Assembly (NCBI GenBank): GCA_003551865.1
Contig: PUNU01000022.1
Coordinates: 1-5,127, forward strand
DNA from: Syntrophomonadaceae bacterium
Lineage (GTDB): Bacteria; Bacillota_D; Dethiobacteria; DTU022
Direction: 5' to 3'
DNA: 5,127 bases
Under the pieces are notes generated by a model. The model did not search any database, was not told the origin of the DNA, and saw nothing but the letters and a program-made list of their open reading frames with translations. Shown here piece after piece: positions 1-4,726 of the stretch (position 1 is its first letter; the number at the start of each line of letters is the position of its first letter). Made by a program: the position numbers and the translations under genes.

Positions 1-542
1 GGCGCAATGCGGGCTGGATAGCCCTGCAGGCCGGGATGGCCGGAGGCGGCGATATTATCCTCATTCCCGAACTCCCCTTTAATTACTCCTGCATTAATGA
101 AAAAATTATGGAGCGCCTCCGGCGCGGAAAGAAGTTCAGCATTATGGTAGTTTCCGAGGGGGCCTATCCGGAAGGAGGGGAGCAGCTGTACTGGCAAAAA
201 GGTAATCTTAAAAGATTGGGAGGGATCGGGGAGCAGGTTTCCCGGGAAATTGAAAAGCGTACCGGTATGGAAAGCAGGGCCACTGTACTGGGTCATGTCC
301 AGCGTGGCGGCAGCCCGACTTCTTACGACCGGGTGCTGGCAACCCGCTTTGGGTGCAGAGCGGTGGAACTTTTTGTTGCCGGCCGTTATAATGAAATGGT
401 CTGCCTGAAAGGTTATAATATTGAATCCGTGCCTTTAAAAGAAGTGGTTGAGAGAAACAAGCGGGTTGACCCGGCAAGCGAACAGGTACGGGCCGCCCTG
501 GCGGTGGGAACTTCATTTGGCTGCCCGCTATCCTATGCTTAG
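1..542 (+). CDS. pfkA: 6-phosphofructokinase, C-terminal part (5' end outside window)
   Basis: Phosphorylates fructose 6-phosphate to fructose 1,6-bisphosphate, the committed cytosolic step of glycolysis. The reading frame is open from base 3, so the gene starts before the window; about 179 residues are visible. It opens with RNAGWIAL, the end of the family's MGR-x-AGW/D substrate-binding stretch, followed by an AGG..ILIPE segment whose Glu (bases 69-71) corresponds to the fructose 6-phosphate-binding Glu of bacterial PFKs. The hallmark GHVQRGGSP motif follows, with Arg at 276-278, His at 294-296 and Arg at 303-305 in the positions known to contact fructose 6-phosphate across subunits. The AGWIAL wording and the LATRFG stretch look more like the mixed ATP/pyrophosphate (group III) PFKs than the classical E. 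coli type. The residues that decide the phosphoryl donor lie upstream and are not visible. The stop codon (540-542) overlaps the stop of the convergent ecfT gene. Confidence 0.95.
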   Translation, partial: RNAGWIALQAGMAGGGDIILIPELPFNYSCINEKIMERLRRGKKFSIMVVSEGAYPEGGEQLYWQKGNLKRLGGIGEQVSREIEKRTGMESRATVLGHVQRGGSPTSYDRVLATRFGCRAVELFVAGRYNEMVCLKGYNIESVPLKEVVERNKRVDPASEQVRAALAVGTSFGCPLSYA

Positions 543-1366
543 ATCATCGGCTCGACGCTGATTATTACGAAGATTAATAAAGCGGAAAATGAGAATAATA
601 CCACGGCTGCGACCAGATCAACCCTGCCCATTTGCAGGGTCTTCATTTTACTGCGGCCTTTGCCCCCGCTGTAGCTTCTTGCTTCCATGGCCACGATCAG
701 TTCCTCGGCCCTCTTAAAAGCACCGATAAACAGGGGCAGAAAGACTGGGAATACCTTCCTTGTTTTCTGGATGAAATTGCCCCGGTCAAAAGCCACTCCG
801 CGGGCCATCTGGGCTTTCACTATCTTTTCCAGTTCTTCGGCCAGGATCAGGACAAATCGCAGGGCGATAACCAGGGTCATGACCAGCTCCTGGGACGGGA
901 TTCCGATCGAGCGCAGGGGCTTGAGCAGGCTTTCCAGCCCGTCTGTCAGGCTGACCACCGATGTAGTGAGGGTCAGCAGGGTGGTGACGGTGAAAAGAAA
1001 CAACACCCGCAGGGTAATCAAGTTTCCCATGTGCAGTCCGGCGGTAGTTGCTTCGAAAATCCACCAGTTAAAAAGCACAGCCGACCGGTCCGCGTTGTAT
1101 AAGAAAAGCTGGAAAATCCACATTAGGGCAAGCACGGGGAGCATCGGTTTTAAACCGCGCAGGGCATAACCGGCGGGGATACCGGAGGCAAAGATCAGCG
1201 CGCCCGTAAATAATGCAAAAAAGGCGAAAGCGGCATAAGAGCGGAGAAACAACAACAGGACCACCAGCACGGCACCGGCAATAATCTTGGTCCGGGGATC
1301 CAGGCGGTGGATCAAAGTTTCACCGGGCAGGTAAACACCCAGGGTTATGTTTTTGGTCAGCTCCAT
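539..1366 (-). CDS. ecfT: ECF transporter transmembrane coupling protein EcfT
   Basis: Membrane scaffold of an energy-coupling-factor importer, joining the two cytoplasmic ATPases to the S component. The protein has 275 residues, close to the usual EcfT length. The N-terminus has the family's GxYxPGxTxxHRLDPRTK pattern (about residues 10-27). Hydrophobic segments lie at roughly 28-60, 74-91, 113-136, 160-178 and 251-270. The two coupling helices carry the diagnostic Ala-Arg-Gly type motifs: A188-R189-G190 in MARGVAFDRG, and A229-R230-S231 in AMEARSY followed by GGKGRS. These arginines dock in grooves of the ATPases in known ECF structures. The second motif has Ser instead of Gly, a common variant. 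The ATG start lies inside the 3' end of the upstream ATPase gene (10-bp overlap). A GAGGAGG ribosome binding site sits at 1377-1383, 10 nt before the start, so translation is probably coupled. It is the last gene of the cluster. Confidence 0.95.
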   Translation of the reverse strand: MELTKNITLGVYLPGETLIHRLDPRTKIIAGAVLVVLLLFLRSYAAFAFFALFTGALIFASGIPAGYALRGLKPMLPVLALMWIFQLFLYNADRSAVLFNWWIFEATTAGLHMGNLITLRVLFLFTVTTLLTLTTSVVSLTDGLESLLKPLRSIGIPSQELVMTLVIALRFVLILAEELEKIVKAQMARGVAFDRGNFIQKTRKVFPVFLPLFIGAFKRAEELIVAMEARSYSGGKGRSKMKTLQMGRVDLVAAVVLFSFSALLIFVIISVEPMI

Positions 1367-2235
1367 TTTCCGGGCGCCTCCTCAGCTTGTCGCAGGGCCG
1401 CTGTAATCGCTTTTAATGCTTCATCTACGTTCAGTATATCAGTGGGGATTGAGTAGCCGTTTGAGCGCAGTTTTTCAATAATAATAGTAACCTCGGGCAG
1501 TTCCAGCCCGATTGAGCGCAGCTCTTTGGTTCGAGAGAAAACCTTCCTGGTGTTATCATCCATGGCAATCCTGCCTTCGTTCATCACTACAATCCGTTCC
1601 GCCATCATTGCCACCTCGTCCATGCTGTTGCTGATAAAAATAATTGTCATATTTTGCCGGCGGTGCAGCTTTTTGATCACGTCCAAAATTTCTTCCCGGC
1701 CGCGGGGATCCAGGCCGGCGGTAACGTCGTCCAACACCAGGATCTTTGGCCGGCAGGCCAGTACCCCTGCGATGGCTGCCCTTCTTTTTTGCCCCCCGCT
1801 GAGGGCATAAATATCGCGGTTATTAAGATTTTCATAATCGAGGCCCACCTGATCCATTGCCTCCCGCACTCGTTTTTCTACTTCAGTGCGGGACAGGTTC
1901 TGGTTTTTGGGGCCAAAAGCGATATCTTCGCCTACGGTGGGTGCAAAAAGCTGGTAGTCTGCATTCTGGAAGACGTAACCGACCCGGTGGCGCAGGTTGA
2001 TCAGGTCAGTTTTTTTATCCGCCGTATCACAACCGTCAATTAAAACTTTACCTCTGTGGGGAATGTGAAGGGCATTGAAATGCTGAGCCAGAGTGGTTTT
2101 ACCCGCCCTGGTCGGGCCGATTATGCCCACGAATTCTCCGTCATTGACCAGCAGATCAATATCGTACAAAACCCTGTGCTCAAAAGGGGTTCCTTCCTTG
2201 TAGCTGTGAGAAAGGTTAATTACTTCAATCGGCAT
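1357..2235 (-). CDS. ecfA2: ECF transporter ATPase, EcfA2-like, with degenerate catalytic motifs
   Basis: One of the two ATP-binding cassette subunits that energise the ECF importer; 292 residues, normal length including the C-terminal ECF-specific extension. Visible motifs: Walker A G40-PTRAGK-T47, where Arg43 (codon AGG, 2107-2109) replaces the usual Gly but Lys45 is kept. Q-loop Gln90 is in VFQNADYQLF. The ABC signature LSGGQ (145-149) is perfect. Walker B ILVLD169 is followed by Asp170 (GAC, 1726-1728) instead of the catalytic Glu, and by Val where Pro is usual. The D-loop GLDP is intact. The switch position ISN203SM has Asn (AAC, 1627-1629) where ABC ATPases have His. Nucleotide binding may survive, but hydrolysis at this subunit's own Walker site is expected to be weak or absent. 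The start overlaps the end of ecfA1 by 16 bp. A GAGGAG lies at 2250-2255 (14 nt away, long) and a weaker GAGAG at 2239-2243. It is assigned as A2 by position; its APTVGEDIAFGP stretch also recalls CbiO-type subunits. Confidence 0.93.
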   Translation of the reverse strand: MPIEVINLSHSYKEGTPFEHRVLYDIDLLVNDGEFVGIIGPTRAGKTTLAQHFNALHIPHRGKVLIDGCDTADKKTDLINLRHRVGYVFQNADYQLFAPTVGEDIAFGPKNQNLSRTEVEKRVREAMDQVGLDYENLNNRDIYALSGGQKRRAAIAGVLACRPKILVLDDVTAGLDPRGREEILDVIKKLHRRQNMTIIFISNSMDEVAMMAERIVVMNEGRIAMDDNTRKVFSRTKELRSIGLELPEVTIIIEKLRSNGYSIPTDILNVDEALKAITAALRQAEEAPGKWS

Positions 2236-3059
2236 ATACTCTCGACGAGCTCCTCGGTTTGAATGATATCCGGCGTGATCGGGAAACCTTCACGATGCAG
2301 ACCGGATGCCAGCCGGGCGGCTACCGGAAAATCAAGGCCCAAAGAGGTTATCCTTTCGCCCTGTTGGAATAACTCCCGGGGCGGTCCCTGCATGACTATT
2401 TCACCCTCGTCCATGACAATCATGCGGTCGCAGAAAATAACTTCGTTCATAAAGTGGGTCAGCAAAACGATGGTAATACCTTCTTCCCGGTTTAGCTGAA
2501 AGGCGCTGTCCAGCACTTCTCTTCGTGCTCTGGGGTCGAGGTTGGCCGTCGGCTCGTCCAGGACGATACAGTCGGGCTTCATGGCCAGAACACCGGCAAT
2601 TGCTACTTTTTGTTTCTGTCCGGACGAGAGATTGTGTGGAGAACCGAAGCGCAGATTTTCCAGGCCCAGGGTTTCGAGGGCCCAGTTGACCCGTTCGATT
2701 ATCTCATCGCGGGGCAGGCCCAGGTTTTCGGGCCCGAAGGCGATGTCTTCTTCCACTACACTGCTTACCAGCTGGTTTTCGGGATTCTGAAAAACCATGC
2801 CTACGATCCTGCGGATGCTCTTGATATTGTTTTTATCGGATGTAATAAGGCCGCTGACTCTTACAGTTCCCTCTTTGGGGGTGAGAAGGGCGTTGAAATG
2901 GCGGGCCAGGGTAGACTTGCCCGATCCGTTCCGCCCGGTTATAGCCAGCATCTCACCCCGGTAAACGCTCATGCTTATATTGTGCAGGGCCCTGACGGCG
3001 TCTTTGGTTCCCGGCCGGTAGCAGTGGGTCAGGTTGGTTGTTTCGATCAGAGAGGGCAA
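2220..3059 (-). CDS. ecfA1: ECF transporter ATPase, EcfA1-like, catalytically competent
   Basis: First ATPase of the ECF importer; 279 residues, full length. Walker A G42-RNGSGK-S49 is canonical. Q-loop Gln91 is in VFQNPENQ, the wording typical of EcfA1. Walker B ends in D168-E169 with the catalytic Glu present, followed by the PTANLDP D-loop. The His switch is intact at H202 (LLTHFM, CAC at 2454-2456). The ABC signature is LSSGQ (144-148), with Ser146 (TCC, 2622-2624) in place of the first Gly. In the head-to-tail dimer this signature faces the Walker motifs of the partner ATPase, which are themselves altered. The start is TTG at 3057-3059: no ATG or GTG exists between it and an in-frame stop at 3075-3077, and TGGAG at 3070-3074 lies 10 nt upstream. 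The gene has its own near-consensus promoter. The 16-bp overlap with the next ATPase suggests coupled synthesis of the pair. Confidence 0.95.
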   Translation of the reverse strand: MPSLIETTNLTHCYRPGTKDAVRALHNISMSVYRGEMLAITGRNGSGKSTLARHFNALLTPKEGTVRVSGLITSDKNNIKSIRRIVGMVFQNPENQLVSSVVEEDIAFGPENLGLPRDEIIERVNWALETLGLENLRFGSPHNLSSGQKQKVAIAGVLAMKPDCIVLDEPTANLDPRARREVLDSAFQLNREEGITIVLLTHFMNEVIFCDRMIVMDEGEIVMQGPPRELFQQGERITSLGLDFPVAARLASGLHREGFPITPDIIQTEELVESICRLK

Positions 3060-3069
3060 TTGATTACAG

Positions 3070-3074
3070 CTCCA
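3070..3074 (-). promoter_or_regulatory. Ribosome binding site for the TTG start of ecfA1
   Basis: Minus-strand TGGAG, 10 nt before the TTG at 3057-3059. The frame is closed by TAA at 3075-3077, so initiation must lie downstream of that stop. This is the best available site and fits the family's N-terminus, which begins shortly before the first beta strand. Confidence 0.7.
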
Positions 3075-3095
3075 TTAAAAATAGGTGCAAGATAC

Positions 3096-3124
3096 TTTAT
3101 ACGGCAAGTAACCGCGCCTGTCAA
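3096..3124 (-). promoter_or_regulatory. Sigma-70/SigA-type promoter for ecfA1-ecfA2-ecfT
   Basis: On the minus strand there is a perfect -35 TTGACA (3119-3124), a spacer of exactly 17 bp (3102-3118) and a -10 TATAAA (3096-3101), one base from consensus. The start of transcription is predicted near 3088-3090, giving a leader of about 30 nt before the ecfA1 TTG codon and including its ribosome binding site. It sits in the 95-bp gap after ecfS, so the energising module can be expressed without the S component. Read-through from an ecfS promoter remains possible, as no T-tract terminator is seen after ecfS. Confidence 0.8.
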
Positions 3125-3149
3125 TACTTTGGATGTTTGTCCGGCAAGT
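3102..3149. repeat. 8-bp direct repeat CGGCAAGT flanking the ecfA1 promoter -35
   Basis: CGGCAAGT (+ strand reading) occurs at 3102-3109, inside the promoter spacer next to the -10, and again at 3142-3149, just downstream of the ecfS stop. The copies begin exactly 40 bp apart, about four helical turns. On the minus strand the similarity continues loosely (ACTTGCCG, then GACAAA or TATAAA). This could be a pair of regulator half-sites or chance. Confidence 0.3.
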
Positions 3150-3154
3150 TTCCT

Positions 3155-3688
3155 TCAGCCGGTTTCTTCTTCGACAGGCCTGATGCGCTGAATACCTTTG
3201 ACCAGGATAACCGTTAATATTGCGGCCACGATCAGCTCCGGCACTCCATGCAGGGCACCCAGGGGCACGGTAACTTCGGCCGGCAGGTACCCTCTCCAGG
3301 TAACCATTCCCAGCACCAGTACGGTGTTGGTGGCCGAACCGAAAGCCCCGGCCAGGATACAGGCCAGCACACTGTTGATTTTTCTGGTGGAGAAATAAAC
3401 GAGGTAGGAGACAATTCCGATAAAAAGTCGTGGAATGATTGAAACCAGCGGATCGGCAAAAAAGGGGGCACCCGGTTGGAGAAAGCTGAACAGGCCGAAT
3501 ATTGCCCCGGTAATGAGCCCGACAACCGGGCCTTCCAGTACACCCCCAAGTATTACCGGAATATGCATGATCGTGGCGTGGCCGGCCGGAGTGGGCACCG
3601 GAATGAATCCCAGCCTGGTCACCCCGAGCAAAATAGTTATAGCGCCCAGGATACCGGATATAACAATTTTACGGACGGATAAATTCAT
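3155..3688 (-). CDS. ECF transporter S component (substrate-binding membrane protein)
   Basis: Membrane protein that captures a vitamin or related micronutrient and associates with EcfT; 177 residues from the chosen start, the usual S-component size. It has about six hydrophobic segments, at roughly 8-30, 42-62, 62-72, 82-100, 106-130 and 148-166. The VPTPAGHATIMHIPVILGG stretch (31-49), then EGPVVGLITGAIFGLFSFLQP, is typical of the broad ECF S-component family (PF12822) that includes PanT- and CbrT-like proteins. Helix 1 has small-xxx-small spacing (S11/G15, G12/A16), matching the AxxxA-type surface used to contact EcfT. An upstream in-frame ATG (3722-3724) would add 12 polar residues but has no ribosome binding site. 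The ATG at 3686-3688 has AGGAGG 9 nt before it. The substrate cannot be read from sequence: no riboswitch and no neighbouring vitamin pathway gene is visible. First gene of the ECF cluster. Confidence 0.88.
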   Translation of the reverse strand: MNLSVRKIVISGILGAITILLGVTRLGFIPVPTPAGHATIMHIPVILGGVLEGPVVGLITGAIFGLFSFLQPGAPFFADPLVSIIPRLFIGIVSYLVYFSTRKINSVLACILAGAFGSATNTVLVLGMVTWRGYLPAEVTVPLGALHGVPELIVAAILTVILVKGIQRIRPVEEETG

Positions 3689-3868
3689 TGACAGTTTCCT
3701 CCTGTTGCAAAGATTGGCAGACATAATTTCTATACCGGTTTTGGTTAATCCTTTATTTGCCTTATAATTATAAATGATAATTGGCTGTTGAAGGAATAAC
3801 TCCCAAAATCGCGAATTAAAACCTAGCCGTTATCGCTCTTTATTCGAGATTTTTGGGGAGGTTGACAT
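3689..3868. promoter_or_regulatory. Divergent intergenic region with a palindromic double -10
   Basis: This 180-bp region separates ecfS (leftward) from the lipoprotein gene (rightward) and must carry the promoters of both unless transcription enters from elsewhere. It is AT-rich around 3720-3790. The perfect 12-bp palindrome TTATAATTATAA (3762-3773) supplies a consensus TATAAT on both strands: 3763-3768 for + and 3767-3772 for -. No good -35 is seen at normal spacing on either side. The best are TTGGTT (3741-3746, + strand, 16-bp spacer) and TTCAAC (3787-3792, - strand, 14-bp spacer). No riboswitch fold was recognised. Confidence 0.4.
3698..3703 (-). promoter_or_regulatory. Ribosome binding site that fixes the ecfS start
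   Basis: Minus-strand AGGAGG followed by AAACTGTCA and then ATG (9-nt spacing). It supports initiation at 3688 rather than at the upstream ATG at 3722-3724, whose preceding bases contain no Shine-Dalgarno-like sequence. Confidence 0.85.
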
Positions 3869-4288
3869 ATGCAAAAAAGATTTATTTTGCCGGTTTTCAT
3901 CGCAGTGCTGGCTGTGCTGTTCGTGGTTTCCTGCGACAATGAGCAGGAACCCCCGGAACCGACCGGCTCTGCGGTGGAGGGTGTTGTCCTGGAAATGGGC
4001 CATGAAGTGGATGAAGAAGATAGAATTCTCTCACCGGAAACCAGATTTAAAGCCAATGAAGATTTTTACTTCTCTTTTTATAACAACGAACCATTTGAAA
4101 ATGAACCGATCGAGGTAATGCTGATAAAAAGCGAAACCGATGAAGTGCTGGCGGACAATGTTTATGAGGTCCGTCCCGATGAGGACACGATTGCCGATAT
4201 GATCTGGTTTGGCAAACCGGGCCTTTACAAGATCCTGGTTGAAGTGGGCGGTGAAGAACGCGCATTCCAGGAAGTGATCATCGAGTAG
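3869..4288 (+). CDS. Small acidic lipoprotein of unknown function
   Basis: A 139-residue predicted lipoprotein. It starts at ATG with GGGGAGG (3855-3861) 7 nt upstream, a strong ribosome binding site. The N-terminus is a lipoprotein signal: QKR, a hydrophobic stretch at 5-20, then the lipobox VVSC with Cys22 as the predicted diacylglycerol attachment site. The mature part would therefore be anchored to the outer face of the membrane. It begins with a Pro/Glu-rich linker (residues 24-32) and is very acidic, with about a quarter Asp/Glu and few basic residues. The body (about 35-139) alternates hydrophobic and polar residues like a single beta-sandwich domain, ending in a GLYKILVEVGGEERAFQEVIIE-like pair of strands, reminiscent of Ig-like extracellular modules. 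I do not recognise a named family. It is transcribed divergently from the ECF importer, with its own downstream terminator, so it is probably monocistronic. A role linked to the importer is not shown. Confidence 0.85.
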   Translation: MQKRFILPVFIAVLAVLFVVSCDNEQEPPEPTGSAVEGVVLEMGHEVDEEDRILSPETRFKANEDFYFSFYNNEPFENEPIEVMLIKSETDEVLADNVYEVRPDEDTIADMIWFGKPGLYKILVEVGGEERAFQEVIIE

Positions 4289-4320
4289 ATAACCTTCGAA
4301 CCTGGAAGTTGTATATGATA

Positions 4321-4353
4321 CACCTTTCCAAGGTATATGGGAAGGTGGTTTTT
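4321..4353 (+). terminator. Intrinsic terminator after the lipoprotein gene
   Basis: Stem CACCTT-T-CC (4321-4329) pairs with GGAAGGTG (4340-4347) with one bulged T and a 10-nt loop. The T-run TTTTT (4349-4353) follows, then ATTTA. It lies 32 bases after the lipoprotein stop, and nothing else in the gap resembles a terminator this strongly. Confidence 0.7.
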
Positions 4354-4370
4354 ATTTATCGGGCGTTGAT

Positions 4371-4385
4371 TGCCAGGCTCTGGCA
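4371..4385. repeat. Perfect inverted repeat TGCCAG-GCT-CTGGCA
   Basis: Six-base arms (4371-4376 and 4380-4385) with a 3-base centre, in the gap upstream of the DUF3311 gene. A loose promoter can be drawn around it (TTGATT at 4366-4371, ATATAG or TATAGC at 4390-4396). In that case the palindrome would fill the spacer and could be an operator. The promoter match itself is weak. Confidence 0.4.
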
Positions 4386-4426
4386 GGAAATATAGCTTGC
4401 TCGTCGAATAAGCAGAAGGTAATCGG

Positions 4427-4443
4427 GCCGGTTAAAAACCGGC
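4427..4443 (+). promoter_or_regulatory. Leader hairpin GCCGGTT-AAA-AACCGGC before the DUF3311 gene
   Basis: Perfect 7-bp inverted repeat with a 3-base loop, ending 10 nt before the GGAGG ribosome binding site (4454-4458) of the small membrane protein gene. Only TTT follows on the 3' side, so it is a poor intrinsic terminator. It may be an operator or an mRNA leader stem affecting translation or stability. Confidence 0.45.
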
Positions 4444-4468
4444 AGTTTAATTTGGAGGCTGTTCAAAA

Positions 4469-4726
4469 ATGAAATTTAGAACCCGCCTGATCCTGGTGAT
4501 CCTGATTGTCCTGGTTATGTTTGTCCTGCACAACAGCTTTTGGCTCTGGAACCTTGACGACCGGGTGCCTCTTTTGCTTGGTTTTATGCCATTTGCTTTT
4601 TCTTTTTATGTCGGTTATACCATCCTGGCTCTCATTGCCATGAAGGTGATTATTGACCTGGCCTGGCCTGATCCCCCGGCCGATGCAGTTGAACCGGAGC
4701 AAAATAAGGAGTCGACTGAAAGATGA
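4469..4726 (+). CDS. DUF3311 family small membrane protein, symporter partner
   Basis: An 85-residue protein with two membrane helices, at about 6-25 (LILVILIVLVMFVL) and 41-63 (PFAFSFYVGYTILALIAMKV). They are separated by a short loop containing NLDDRVPLLLGFMPF, the conserved DR-P-..G-.PF pattern I associate with DUF3311 (PF11755). The C-terminal tail is hydrophilic and charged. Such proteins are commonly encoded immediately before a sodium:solute symporter (for example the YhjC/YhjB arrangement in Bacillus), exactly as here. Their biochemical role is not established; an accessory or stabilising subunit of the symporter is the usual guess. The start has GGAGG at 4454-4458, 10 nt upstream. 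The stop TGA overlaps the next gene's ATG as ATGA (4723-4726), indicating translational coupling. Confidence 0.82.
   Translation: MKFRTRLILVILIVLVMFVLHNSFWLWNLDDRVPLLLGFMPFAFSFYVGYTILALIAMKVIIDLAWPDPPADAVEPEQNKESTER

Noticed and set aside
493..504. CCGCC-CT-GGCGG inverted repeat near the end of pfkA as a terminator for ecfT
   Set aside because: The loop would be only two bases and no T-run follows on the minus strand. The bases are explained by Ala-rich coding sequence.
632..1169. Plus-strand open frames over the ecfT region
   Set aside because: They run antisense to a clear EcfT, their translations look like low-complexity shadow protein (many His/Gln/Arg) and no family motif is seen.
2610..3191. 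Long plus-strand open frame (193 codons) opposite ecfA1
   Set aside because: It is antisense to a fully conserved ATPase, has no recognisable motif, and its length is explained by the codon bias of the opposite gene.
3862..3867. TTGACA directly before the lipoprotein start, as a -35 element
   Set aside because: No -10-like hexamer lies about 17 bp downstream (the bases there are TTTTGC), and it would fall inside the coding region. It is the spacer between ribosome binding site and ATG.
3689..3868. Vitamin-sensing riboswitch (cobalamin, FMN or TPP) upstream of ecfS
   Set aside because: No conserved box or multi-stem fold was recognised in 180 bp, most of which must hold promoters. A covariance-model search would settle it.
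4381..4400. Sigma-54-like GG...GC promoter upstream of the DUF3311 gene
   Set aside because: The GG to GC spacing is off by one base for either choice of GG, and the rest of the -24/-12 consensus is missing.
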